From Thermoplasmatota archaeon (GTDB lineage: Archaea > Thermoplasmatota > E2 > DHVEG-1), in assembly GCA_030612095.1 (NCBI GenBank), contig JAUWOO010000043.1, forward strand, positions 1-12,017: DNA of 12,017 nucleotides. Direction: 5' to 3'. Every line of letters begins with the position of its first letter. Position 1 is the first letter of the stretch. This document shows, piece by piece, positions 5,830 to 12,017 of the stretch. Both the position numbers and the translations under genes were made by a program. Below the pieces are notes generated by a model. It was not told where the DNA came from, ran no database searches, and was given only the letters and a program-made list of their open reading frames with translations.

Positions 5830-5843
5830 AATTGTTTCCAATT
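5830..5843 (-). terminator. hairpin downstream of the Lrp-like gene
   Basis: On the minus strand AATTG-GAAA-CAATT forms a 5-bp stem with a GAAA tetraloop, 20 nt after the stop of the Lrp-like gene. A further A+T inverted repeat (5793-5800 with 5818-5825, 8 bp) follows. A terminator role is inferred. Confidence 0.3.
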
Positions 5844-5863
5844 TTAAACGGGGGAACATTAGT

Positions 5864-6388
5864 TCATACAAATTCTTTTAGTTTTTTCAAGTTAGGATTT
5901 TGAATGCCGCATTTTTTAATTGGAAAGATTTTCTCGATTAAAATTAAGTCACTAATGTATCTATGATATATTTCATTAAAAGCCTCACTGAATTTCTTCG
6001 CTTGCCTAATATTTTCGGCTGTAAATGAAAGTGTCCAATCATATTGACCATGAAGATAACTGCTAGATTCAATCTTTATGCCCAATTCATCAGCTTTCTT
6101 TTCTAGCTTCCTTGAGATAATTATATCTGCCGCTTCTTCAACTGGTATATTTGTTTTTTTAACTAGTATAAAATATTCTGTTAGTTTAAGTTTTTCATTA
6201 TCTACTACTGTTCCATATCCCCAAATTGTTTTATTTTCTTCAAGTTTGTTCATGAGTCTCCATACTTTTTGACGCGAAAAACCGCATTTTTCAGCGATAC
6301 TGTCTGCACTTTCCCTTGAGTTCTTCTGAAGTTCAGCAAGAATCTTTTTTTCATCCTCCCTAATCTGTTTAATGCTGCTTTTAGCCAT
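5864..6388 (-). CDS. Lrp/AsnC-type transcriptional regulator
   Basis: Protein of 174 aa. The N-terminal winged helix-turn-helix is clear (about 9-62): EDEKKILAELQKNSRESADSI, then the recognition helix FSRQKVWRLMNKLEENKTIWG leading to YGTVVD, as in Lrp/AsnC proteins. The C-terminal part (70-160: EYFILVKKTNIPVEEA, then SYLHGQYDWTLSFTAENIRQ, then ISDLILIEKIFPIKK) has the alternating strand/helix order of an RAM/ligand domain, but with an extra charged segment and weak sequence similarity. Such proteins control genes in response to amino acids or other small molecules. The ATG at 6388 fits a TATA-like box at 6431-6440 with a leader of about 22 nt. A palindrome over the predicted transcription start suggests autoregulation. 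Its other targets are unknown. Confidence 0.85.
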   Translation of the reverse strand: MAKSSIKQIREDEKKILAELQKNSRESADSIAEKCGFSRQKVWRLMNKLEENKTIWGYGTVVDNEKLKLTEYFILVKKTNIPVEEAADIIISRKLEKKADELGIKIESSSYLHGQYDWTLSFTAENIRQAKKFSEAFNEIYHRYISDLILIEKIFPIKKCGIQNPNLKKLKEFV

Positions 6389-6403
6389 GCGATACTACCC
6401 ACT

Positions 6404-6420
6404 TTCAATTTTATATTGAA
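6404..6420. promoter_or_regulatory. palindrome TTCAAT-N5-ATTGAA, probable operator of the Lrp-like gene
   Basis: Perfect 6-bp arms separated by TTTAT sit over the predicted transcription start of the regulator gene, 16-32 bp before its ATG. Lrp-family proteins bind such A+T-rich dyads and often repress themselves. Confidence 0.45.
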
Positions 6421-6430
6421 TGGTTGTAGT

Positions 6431-6440
6431 CATATATTAC
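6431..6440 (-). promoter_or_regulatory. TATA-like box of the Lrp-like gene
   Basis: Minus-strand GTAATATATG is centred about 25 bp before a predicted start near 6410. Confidence 0.4.
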
Positions 6441-6653
6441 TTTTTATCTTTTTCAACTTCTATGATACACATATTTATTTAAAAAATGATGTGCATTTTC
6501 TAAAATTGTTGCAAAAACCATGTTTTTTTATCTCTGATAATACTTTTGACCCATGCCACCATAATCGATCTTTTCTGTCATGCACGTGATAGAATTTCTA
6601 CTATTGTGAATTTCATATTTACTCTTGGAGCAATAATGGTGTTGCAATCCAAA

Positions 6654-6680
6654 CTTTTGCAATATCTCAAAATGCAAAAG
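6654..6680 (-). terminator. 8-bp hairpin directly after the kinase gene
   Basis: On the minus strand CTTTTGCA and TGCAAAAG pair around an 11-nt loop, starting 5 nt after the kinase stop codon. It is followed by only TTT, so it may stabilise the 3' end rather than terminate. Confidence 0.35.
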
Positions 6681-6685
6681 GTCGG

Positions 6686-7735
6686 TTATTTCGCCTCATT
6701 TAAAAAAGATACAATTCTTCCTAGGTTAGGGTGTATGGGTTCAGGCGAAGATATATAACATCCAGCTACGGTATTTGCAAATAACAATCGTTCGTCATCA
6801 CTAAAACCCAGCAATTCTGCAAATAAATTCCCAGCATTCCATGTGTCTCCAGCTCCAGTTACTCGATATATTCTAGAAAGCTGGATAGTTGGTATTACAG
6901 TATATTTTCCACTTATGGTGCATGCGAAAGATGCAGTGTGTAAGTCTACACGTGCATGTATTTTTTTTTTAAAAGAAATTGCAGCGTTTATAACCTCTTC
7001 ATTATTATTTAGTGTAATAGATCCACTATAATGTAGAAGTTCATTCTCATTTAACCCCAGCATATCCAAATTTCCATTACTTAGTACATTTTTTGTTAAT
7101 TCCGGGATGTCCTGTTTTCTATGTGATGGATCGCCTGCGTCAAAAAATGTTTTTACATTCTGCTTCTTAGCAAATTCAAAAGCATCCTTTGCAAGTTCTG
7201 TCCCTCTTTCATTGAGGGTCCAGTTTACTACGCATGCAATATCTGAATTTGAAACTGTTTGAAGATCGTTTTCATCCAGACTATCAAAGGTAAAATCTGA
7301 AACGGATCCAGTATCCCCAACTAAAACGTTAGTGTGCTTCTCACCAAATTCCATTGCAGTCGTAATGGCGAGCTTCCCATCTGTTTTGACACCACTTAAA
7401 TCTACACCTGATTTTCCTAAAAAGAATTGCAGGAGGTGTAGACCAAAATCATCTGTTCTACAGATTAAATGAGATTTAATACCAAGTCTGGCAAGGGCCA
7501 GGGCAGTGTTTGCTGCATTGCCGCCATGATGAATCTTTTGGGGAATGCCCGGAACGTTGCCCCCCCCTTGGTTACATATATCTTGAATTCTGGAAAATTC
7601 CTCTTCAAAACTATTCATAGTTAAAAAATGATCAACAAAAAAATCAGGCATTATTACAACATTAAAATTTGCCAATTTTGCCGTATCTATCTGGTTAAGT
7701 TTTTCCAGCAACCTTGTTTTCAAATTATCATCCAT
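6686..7735 (-). CDS. PfkB/ribokinase-family sugar or nucleoside kinase
   Basis: Protein of 349 aa that would phosphorylate a sugar or nucleoside using ATP or ADP; the substrate cannot be read from sequence. The N-terminal PfkB signature GGNAANTALALARLG (71-85) and the C-terminal TGAGDTWNAGNLF (293-305) with catalytic base D297 and the anion-hole GAGD are intact. GLNENE (227-232) matches the family's NxxE magnesium region. The protein is slightly longer than usual (about 300-330), with an insert at 41-68 containing QGGGNVPG. AAGGAGAGAT (7740-7749) lies 4 nt before the ATG, a strong ribosome binding site. It is divergent from a glycogen-synthase-like gene, suggesting a sugar-related role. The gene contains an A10 run (6961-6970) and a G8 run (7560-7567) in coding sequence. 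Confidence 0.88.
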   Translation of the reverse strand: MDDNLKTRLLEKLNQIDTAKLANFNVVIMPDFFVDHFLTMNSFEEEFSRIQDICNQGGGNVPGIPQKIHHGGNAANTALALARLGIKSHLICRTDDFGLHLLQFFLGKSGVDLSGVKTDGKLAITTAMEFGEKHTNVLVGDTGSVSDFTFDSLDENDLQTVSNSDIACVVNWTLNERGTELAKDAFEFAKKQNVKTFFDAGDPSHRKQDIPELTKNVLSNGNLDMLGLNENELLHYSGSITLNNNEEVINAAISFKKKIHARVDLHTASFACTISGKYTVIPTIQLSRIYRVTGAGDTWNAGNLFAELLGFSDDERLLFANTVAGCYISSPEPIHPNLGRIVSFLNEAK

Positions 7736-7905
7736 CTTTATCTCTCCTTAATATATGCCACTGCTATTTCTAGTCACTCTTTTAGCTCTAAACCATATGT
7801 AAGTTATCTATATTTTGCTATTTTACGATTTACGGGATAGTTGATACAGATTTCAAAAATATAACTACGCATCTTCTGATGGTTGCTCATGAAATAAGTC
7901 GGTTG

Positions 7906-7917
7906 TTTTATTAATAA
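7906..7917 (+). promoter_or_regulatory. TATA-like box for the glycosyltransferase gene
   Basis: TTTTATTAATAA is centred 27 bp before the ATG at 7939, which predicts a leaderless mRNA and supports that start over the internal ATG at 8002. Confidence 0.45.
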
Positions 7918-7938
7918 TGAAAAGCATTCCTTCTTAAC

Positions 7939-9246
7939 ATGGTGGATGGGATGGAAAAAGATACTACGTTAGTACATTCTAGAAATATTGAAGGATCTGA
8001 TATGAAAATTGCTCATTTCTCTTGGGAATTTCCCCCTGTAATTTGGGGTGGACTTGGGACATTTGCAACAGAGATTACTCAAAAACAAGTCTCTTTAGGT
8101 AATGAAGTCACTGTCTTTACTATAAATGATAAAAATAAACTTAGCACATCAGATATGTGGAATGGTGTAGAGGTATATCGGCCAAAAACCCTTGATCTTA
8201 CATCCAGTTTTTATCTGTTTTCAAATCACGATCTCCGTTCTTGGGGTGCTCATTTCAATTTTTTCGCAGATGTCCTAAGCTATAACATGATGTCAGCTTC
8301 ACAACTCGTCGACGTGCTTGTAAGAAAAAATGGAAGAAGCTATGATATAATCGATGGGCATGACTGGCTTGGAGTGATGGGGGGAATAATTGCAAAAAAG
8401 GAATTGAATATTCCTTTAGTATTTCATGTTCATTCAACTGAAATTGGCAGATCGGGTGGTGAAGGTTCTCGTACAATCAAAGATATTGAATTTGAAGGAG
8501 GACAAATTGCTGATTGTGTCATTACTGTATCTCATTCCATGAAAGATGAACTGAAAAGTCTTGGCTTTCCAGAATATAAAATACGAGTTTGTTGGAATGG
8601 TATCGACCCGGATAAGTATGATCCTCAAAAGATATCACGTGATGAAAAAATCCAACTTCGAAGACGATATGGCGTAGCCGATCACGAGCATCTTCTCTTT
8701 TTCATAGGTCGCTTGGTAACTATAAAAGGAGTTGAAAATCTCATTAAGGCAATGCCAAGTGTCTTGGGGGATTTCCCAGATACTAAACTTGTAATGCTGG
8801 GCATTGGAGATTTGGAAAAAGATCTTCGGTTATTGATAGATCATCTTGGGCTTAATGACAGGGTTATGATGAGAACAGAATTTGTCAGTGAACCGGAACG
8901 TATCCTTCACTATGCAGCTGCTGATTCTGTTGTGTTGCCATCACTTTACGAGCCATTTGGCATAGTGTGTACTGAGGCAATGTCGATGGCAAAACCAGTT
9001 GTTGTTGGTGCTAAGGGAACAAGTGGAATGCGAGAACAGGTAATTGCAAGTGGTGAAAAACAATGCGGCATACATATGAATCCTTATGAGCCAGAAGACA
9101 TAGCATGGGGCATCAAACAGGTTTTGGAATCCAAGGAAAAAGGTATTCAGATGGGCAAGAATGCACGTGAACGAGTAATTGAACAATTTAGTTGGGATAT
9201 TATAACAAATAGGACCTTAGAAATTTATAAAGAATTTGTTAAATAA
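7939..9246 (+). CDS. GT4-family glycosyltransferase, glycogen synthase-like
   Basis: Retaining GT-B glycosyltransferase of family 4, resembling archaeal glycogen/starch synthases that add glucose from a nucleotide sugar to an alpha-glucan. Protein of 435 aa. The N-terminal donor/acceptor loop WEFPPVIWGGLGTFATEI (29-46) matches the synthase KxGGL-type motif. HDWLG (141-145) and HVHSTE (163-168) belong to the first Rossmann domain. The second has FIGRLVTIKG (255-264, Arg/Lys contacting the phosphates) and the EX7E motif E338-PFGIVCT-E346. ATG 7939 is supported by the promoter spacing; the family core begins at MKIAHFSWEFPP (ATG 8002), so 21 extra residues are added. ATG 8002 directly follows GGATCTGAT, so internal initiation is possible. 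Trehalose or other glucosyl transfer is an alternative function. Confidence 0.9.
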   Translation: MVDGMEKDTTLVHSRNIEGSDMKIAHFSWEFPPVIWGGLGTFATEITQKQVSLGNEVTVFTINDKNKLSTSDMWNGVEVYRPKTLDLTSSFYLFSNHDLRSWGAHFNFFADVLSYNMMSASQLVDVLVRKNGRSYDIIDGHDWLGVMGGIIAKKELNIPLVFHVHSTEIGRSGGEGSRTIKDIEFEGGQIADCVITVSHSMKDELKSLGFPEYKIRVCWNGIDPDKYDPQKISRDEKIQLRRRYGVADHEHLLFFIGRLVTIKGVENLIKAMPSVLGDFPDTKLVMLGIGDLEKDLRLLIDHLGLNDRVMMRTEFVSEPERILHYAAADSVVLPSLYEPFGIVCTEAMSMAKPVVVGAKGTSGMREQVIASGEKQCGIHMNPYEPEDIAWGIKQVLESKEKGIQMGKNARERVIEQFSWDIITNRTLEIYKEFVK

Positions 9247-9302
9247 TGAACAGGTTGCAAACATAACAATCACTTGTTTTGTAGTATTTTATAATAAGGC
9301 AA

Positions 9303-9313
9303 CATATATAATT
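9303..9313 (+). promoter_or_regulatory. TATA-like box upstream of the 58-aa ORF cluster
   Basis: CATATATAATT predicts a transcript start near 9334 and a leader of roughly 25 nt before the ATG at 9359. Confidence 0.35.
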
Positions 9314-9358
9314 GTTATAGAATCGGTGAATGAAAGAGGCGAATGAAAAATACCAACA

Positions 9359-9535
9359 ATGGCACATTTTAATATCCCTGCAGAAGATATGGGGCAAGCA
9401 AAGAGATTCTGGGCGCTCAAGTATCCTTTTGTCTTGTACAATACTTTCTACTTGGCAGAAGTGCTGATTAGATTTGAATCTTTGAAAAATTATGAACTTG
9501 TCAAAGAGTTGATTGAACGAATAGAAAGATACTGA
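9359..9535 (+). pseudogene. 58-aa ORF, chimera-like fragment (VOC-like N-terminus, alpha-toroid-like C-terminus)
   Basis: The first 18 residues, MAHFNIPAEDMGQAKRFW, look like the opening strand and helix of a glyoxalase/VOC domain. The rest, LKYPFVLYNTFYLAEVLIRF and onward, recalls the helix pairs of prenyltransferase/squalene-cyclase-like alpha toroids (KYPF.WYN.LY..EVL.RF). Both parts are far too short for their folds. The ORF ends with TGA at 9533-9535 and the same frame continues open for 73 more codons. There is no ribosome binding site before the ATG. The simplest reading is a remnant formed by deletion and fusion; a genuine short protein, or a longer protein read through the TGA, cannot be excluded. 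Domain assignments are from memory of motifs. Confidence 0.45.
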
Positions 9536-9538
9536 CAA

Positions 9539-9757
9539 TTGGAATCAGAGTACTGTTTTTACTGTATTGCTACAACTTTGCTTGCGATCGGAGTTTTAGA
9601 AAAAACATTAGAGAACAGTGAACAAAAAATAAAAAAAGATAAGATTGGAGTGGAAGATATCAAAACTACGTCTAAAATTCTCAAAGGATTTTTAAATGAA
9701 GTTGATGATAGAGATGGAATTGAATTAAAATTAAGAAAGAAGGTGAAAAACCAATGA
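9539..9757 (+). CDS. 72-aa protein of unknown function, coupled to the DUF3795-like gene
   Basis: Begins at TTG 9539 (MESEYCFYCIATTLLAIGVL), or belongs to a longer frame with the preceding ORF. It has a short hydrophobic patch (11-20) with two Cys, then a long charged helix (EKTLENSEQKIKKDKIGVED) and a basic end (KLRKKVKNQ). No ribosome binding site is visible at the TTG, so this start is doubtful. The end overlaps the next gene as ATGA, and its last codons contain AAGGTGA, the ribosome binding site of that gene. This arrangement argues that the frame is translated. No known family. Confidence 0.5.
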   Translation: MESEYCFYCIATTLLAIGVLEKTLENSEQKIKKDKIGVEDIKTTSKILKGFLNEVDDRDGIELKLRKKVKNQ

Positions 9758-10200
9758 CTGGGGAGGGAGATTTAATTGCTCATTGTGGCCTTTATTGCGA
9801 CGATTGTTTCGGTTATAAAGGAAAGGTTGCTGATTTGGCAAGGGATCTAAGAAAAGAATTAAGGCAGGCAAAGTTTGAAGAAGCTGTTAAAGGGATTCCG
9901 TTTAAAGAATTCCAGCATTACAATGAATGTTATGAAGTTCTAGGGGCAATGGTCAGATTAAGGTGTAAGAGTGCATGCAGAGGGGGTGGCGGTAATCCGT
10001 TTTGTAAAATAAGGAAATGCTGCCAGACGAAGGGTGTTGATGGTTGCTGGGAGTGTGGTGACTTTGAAACGTGCGAAAAACTAGATTCTTTGAAGGTAAA
10101 TCATGGTGATGCACATATCAAGAATTTAAGAAAAATTAAGAAACAAGGAATTGATGAGTTTCTTAAAGGGAAAAAATGTTGGTATTCTAAGATAAAATAA
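9754..10200 (+). CDS. cysteine-rich DUF3795-like protein
   Basis: Protein of 148 aa with 13 cysteines. The opening IAHCGLYCDDC (8-18) is the hallmark of DUF3795 proteins, which are widespread in anaerobes and have no established function; the cysteines are thought likely to bind zinc or iron-sulfur. A central cluster follows: C71 and C75 (RCKSAC), C84, C89, C90 (FCKIRKCC), then C98, C101, C107 (CWECGDFETC), and a basic C-terminus. The ATG overlaps the stop of the preceding 72-aa ORF, with AAGGTGA about 8 nt upstream, so translation is coupled. No transmembrane segment or signal peptide, so it is cytoplasmic. Confidence 0.82.
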   Translation: MTGEGDLIAHCGLYCDDCFGYKGKVADLARDLRKELRQAKFEEAVKGIPFKEFQHYNECYEVLGAMVRLRCKSACRGGGGNPFCKIRKCCQTKGVDGCWECGDFETCEKLDSLKVNHGDAHIKNLRKIKKQGIDEFLKGKKCWYSKIK

Positions 10201-10214
10201 AGTTAACACTCACG

Positions 10215-10985
10215 TTAATTCATTACCAACCAATCAAATTCAATTCTTTTTTTGCACCTACTTTGGCAAGAGTTTTTCATGCTGAAGTGGACGGTATCGT
10301 TGGGAATTTCATGAGTCAACTGGAGAAAATTTTGGAAGAGTGTCTCTAGAGTTGCAAAGAATCTAGAATTATCTCCCCAATTTTTGTAGTTAGCTGGATT
10401 TCTAGGAATCCATTTCATCAATACGTCGGAGGCATGCCATTCAAAACCAGTAAATGTTCCATTTCAATAAACCTCATAGATTACATCATCAATAATTGTC
10501 CTCCTACTAACGTTTGTGTTATATGTTGTATTATGTGCTAGAATCAATGTTTTACCGCATGGAACAAAATCTTGGCCAGGAGCGTAATATCCTACGGGCT
10601 TTCCTTCCCTTTGGAAATCATGATGTTCTCTTGCCATAAGCGTTTCGGTACCATCATCATCCCAACCAAAGAAATCCCATTCAACATTCCCATCCCAATC
10701 TATCTGAGTCAAATTAGTACTATCCCACAATTCATAATATTCACCGGTCGCCGATATTACTGATCCTCCGGGAAGCATTCTTGCCGGATCCGGAATTGTA
10801 AACCATTTATTAACCTGATTTCCATCCATATCTATCAATAAAGCGTGATGACCATCACCTAAAAGCATAAACGGTACAACACTACAGAGTGTATATCCTT
10901 CGCAACAACCATCATTTCTTGTAAAATAAATATAATGTGTTAGAATATTTCCATTTTGGGGCGCAGTCCAAAAAAAATCAATTTT
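10215..10985 (-). pseudogene. arylsulfotransferase (ASST)-like beta-propeller fragment, interrupted by TGA
   Basis: The minus-strand frame is open from 10985 and reads FFWTAPQNGNILTHYIYF, EGYTLCSVVPFMLLGDGHHA, LLIDMDGNQVNKWF, PARMLPGGSVI, IDWDGNVEWDFFGWDDDGTE, EHHDFQREGKPVGYYAPGQD and DDVIYEVY before TGA at 10464-10466. It then continues in the same frame NGTFTGFEWHASD. These strings fit archaeal ASST-like secreted propellers (usually well over 400 aa), and the continuation EWHASD is itself a family motif, so the TGA cuts a real gene, probably in place of Trp (YWNG). There is no in-frame start upstream: a stop TAG lies at 10986-10988, and the ATG at 10995 is out of frame across a T8 run. Signal peptide and later blades are missing. 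ATG 10868 gives a 134-aa form that lacks the first strands. The last 60 or so residues, to TAA 10215, lose resemblance to the family. Confidence 0.75.
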
Positions 10986-11001
10986 CTAACTCCATTAAAG
11001 A

Positions 11002-11277
11002 TTATTGTTTAAACCTGTTGCACATCATATCTAATCCATCATATATCTTTTGAAATGCAGAATTATTTTCTTCTTTTAACATATGTGCAATTCCCTTGCT
11101 CAGCTCCCAAACTGCCAGTTGATGTTTCCTTTTTGACTTGTGTACATGATGTGGACCAACATCAAGTTCATCATATGGTAAAAATGAATGGAGGTTACTA
11201 TTTTTCGTTATATTTTCTAGATGTGACCTTATTTGAAGCAAAAATAAATGCAATTGAATAAAATCGTCTTTTTGCAA
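11002..11277 (-). CDS. UPF0058 family protein
   Basis: Protein of 91 aa belonging, by its whole length and motifs, to the archaeal UPF0058 family (small, all-helical, function not established). Characteristic parts are the opening QKDDFIQLHLFLLQIRSHLE, the YDELDVGPHHVHKSKRKHQLAV segment with its His-rich centre (given here only as PHHVHKSKRKH), and the closing helices. The start is TTG 11277, after GGAAGG/GGAAAG (minus strand, within 11280-11294); homologues begin at the same place, and no ATG is available. CATTTAAATTCC on the minus strand near 11314-11325 may be its TATA region. It lies between two minus-strand genes for secreted-type proteins with its own promoter, so no functional link is implied. 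Confidence 0.88.
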   Translation of the reverse strand: MQKDDFIQLHLFLLQIRSHLENITKNSNLHSFLPYDELDVGPHHVHKSKRKHQLAVWELSKGIAHMLKEENNSAFQKIYDGLDMMCNRFKQ

Positions 11278-11466
11278 TTCTTCTTTCCTTCCTCTATATT
11301 TTTAATTGAATTGTGGAATTTAAATGTTTCCCCTCATCCTTTTCCAAAACCGAGTATGATGTGTTTGGTGCTATTTTATTAGAGTTTCATATCCGATTTA
11401 AGGGCGATTAAAACTTGATTTATTTCTTCCAATATTTGGAACTAACCAAGGGGATAAGTTTGCTGC
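11278..11466. other. spacer between the PKD gene and the UPF0058 gene
   Basis: No gene seen. It holds the palindrome at 11427-11441 and the promoter region of the UPF0058 gene. Confidence 0.5.
11427..11441 (-). terminator. palindromic hairpin after the PKD gene
   Basis: TTCCAA-TAT-TTGGAA forms a 6-bp stem 25 nt after the stop codon of the PKD-repeat gene. No strong T-run follows on the minus strand, so the terminator call is tentative. Confidence 0.3.
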
Positions 11467-12017
11467 TTATAATTCTAGCAGATGTTTTAGCAAAGGGAAC
11501 ATATGTGAATGGCTATTTAAGAAACGAAGGAATGGTGTGTTGATTACTTTGTTCTTTGGCATGGTGATTGGTAAAGTATCTGACCATTCGCTTTCTTCAC
11601 CATGCTCATCTTTAGCTTTTACTTTGATGTGGTACGTTCCTTTAACATCCCATATATGTGACATGCTAATTGTTTGCTCTGTATTATATGGGCCTGTCCA
11701 CTTGCTATTTGTTCCATCATCCCAATCAAACATATAATAAATTTGGTCGCCATCAGAATCCGTTGTCGATGCTGAATATGAATATGAGGTGCCAACTTTA
11801 CAAAATGTTGTCCCGGTTGGAGCATCTGGTTTTTCTGGCGGATCGTTATCAACGGCTACAATAACAACTTTTTTTGCGGATGAAAAATCACTCTGAGCTC
11901 CATATATATCCTCAGCTTTCACCTTTACATTGTATGTACCAGAAGTATTCCATGAATGAGAGATATTTGCAGTTGCTCCAGAAGGATAAAACTCTGTTGC
12001 CCATTCATCAACTGTGT
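11467..12017 (-). CDS. secreted PKD-repeat protein, 3' end (5' end beyond window)
   Basis: The frame is open from the window edge (codons from 12015) to TAA at 11467-11469, 182 residues visible. It contains the end of one PKD-like repeat (WATEFYPSGATANISHSW, then TSGTYNVKVKAEDIYG), a linker NDPPEKPDAPTG, and one full repeat with the typical DSDGDQIYYMFDWDDG, SHIWDVKGTYHIKVKAKDEH and SEWSD strings. PKD domains are immunoglobulin-like, extracellular, and often mediate adhesion or substrate binding. The last residues, after NTPFLRFLNS, form an aromatic/Leu-rich tail ending FPLLKHLLEL rather than the hydrophobic segment of a known anchor. GTG 11922 is not the start, since the repeat continues upstream. 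The catalytic or N-terminal part is outside the window. Confidence 0.88.
   Translation of the reverse strand, partial: TVDEWATEFYPSGATANISHSWNTSGTYNVKVKAEDIYGAQSDFSSAKKVVIVAVDNDPPEKPDAPTGTTFCKVGTSYSYSASTTDSDGDQIYYMFDWDDGTNSKWTGPYNTEQTISMSHIWDVKGTYHIKVKAKDEHGEESEWSDTLPITMPKNKVINTPFLRFLNSHSHMFPLLKHLLEL

Larger units (their letters stand above)
5171..5863. other. long stretch without a long gene; holds micro-ORFs and remnant-like sequence
   Basis: Between tmk and the Lrp-like regulator lie about 690 A+T-rich bases. I see a terminator-like hairpin (5227-5243), an 18-codon ORF from 5218 after GGTGAGG, a start-less open frame (5275-5406), two tandem micro-ORFs with ribosome binding sites (5489-5584, 5607-5708), and A+T inverted repeats at 5793-5825. 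The stretch could be a degraded gene region or a small-protein locus. Confidence 0.5.

Noticed and set aside
6546..6758. Plus-strand ORF of 70 codons in the spacer after the kinase
   Set aside because: No ribosome binding site or recognisable motif, overlaps the kinase 3' end antisense, and contains the kinase 3' hairpin.
8255..9186. Several minus-strand ORFs within the glycosyltransferase gene
   Set aside because: Shadows of a gene with intact family motifs; translations rich in Phe, His and Cys without sense.
9330..9461. 43-codon ORF starting after GGTGA in another frame over the 58-aa ORF
   Set aside because: It has a ribosome-binding-like sequence, but GGTGA touches the ATG and the translation lacks protein-like pattern, whereas the overlapping frame gives domain-like sequence.
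9239..9538. Minus-strand ORF of 99 codons
   Set aside because: Antisense to the 58-aa ORF and promoter region; Cys- and Phe-rich shadow.
11537..11864. Plus- and minus-strand ORFs over the PKD gene
   Set aside because: The minus-strand PKD frame is unmistakable, so the other frames are shadows.
1..12017. CRISPR array, insertion sequence, rRNA or large direct repeats
   Set aside because: Looked for regularly spaced repeats, transposase motifs and rRNA-like segments; none found.

Overview
The window looks like a chromosomal segment from a low-GC archaeon, probably a Euryarchaeota/Thermoplasmatota-type lineage. Archaeal markers are the iron-sulfur large primase subunit PriL, a UPF0058 protein, a geranylgeranyl-reductase-family flavoprotein (archaeal ether-lipid enzymology), an Lrp/AsnC regulator, TATA-like boxes about 25 bp ahead of start codons (some apparently leaderless), and a tRNA without encoded CCA. 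The lineage is inferred from gene content and was not tested against a database.

Left part (1-3100): a possible C-terminal tail of an upstream gene, a small ribbon-helix-helix-like protein with a palindrome beside its TATA box, and a stand-alone CheY-like receiver. These face a convergent geranylgeranyl-reductase-family gene whose FAD-binding N-terminus is fully readable but has no ordinary start codon in frame. Divergent from it is a DEDDh exonuclease of bacterial (Bacteroidetes-like) appearance that is noticeably more A+T-rich than its surroundings. A CAU-anticodon tRNA, more likely Ile2 than Met, follows on the minus strand.

Middle (3100-5860): a small acidic protein (53 aa) is divergent from priL. 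priL abuts tmk (thymidylate kinase) in the same frame, separated only by the priL stop codon, forming a DNA replication/precursor operon. About 690 bp without a long gene follow. That stretch holds two tandem micro-ORFs (31 and 33 aa), each with a strong Shine-Dalgarno sequence, and a start-less reading frame.

Second half (5860-9250): an Lrp/AsnC-type regulator with a palindrome over its predicted transcription start; a PfkB-family sugar/nucleoside kinase containing G8 and A10 homopolymers; and a divergent GT4 glycogen-synthase-like glycosyltransferase with a leaderless-type promoter. The last two suggest a carbohydrate-metabolism locus.

Right part (9250-12017): a cluster of intact and decaying genes. 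A 58-aa chimera-like ORF and a 72-aa ORF share a frame and are split only by one TGA. The 72-aa ORF overlaps a cysteine-rich DUF3795-like gene by 4 nt. On the minus strand are an arylsulfotransferase-like pseudogene interrupted by a TGA at a probable Trp position, a UPF0058 protein, and the 3' end of a secreted PKD-repeat protein with a distinctive hydrophobic/aromatic C-terminal tail. No CRISPR array, insertion sequence or rRNA was seen.
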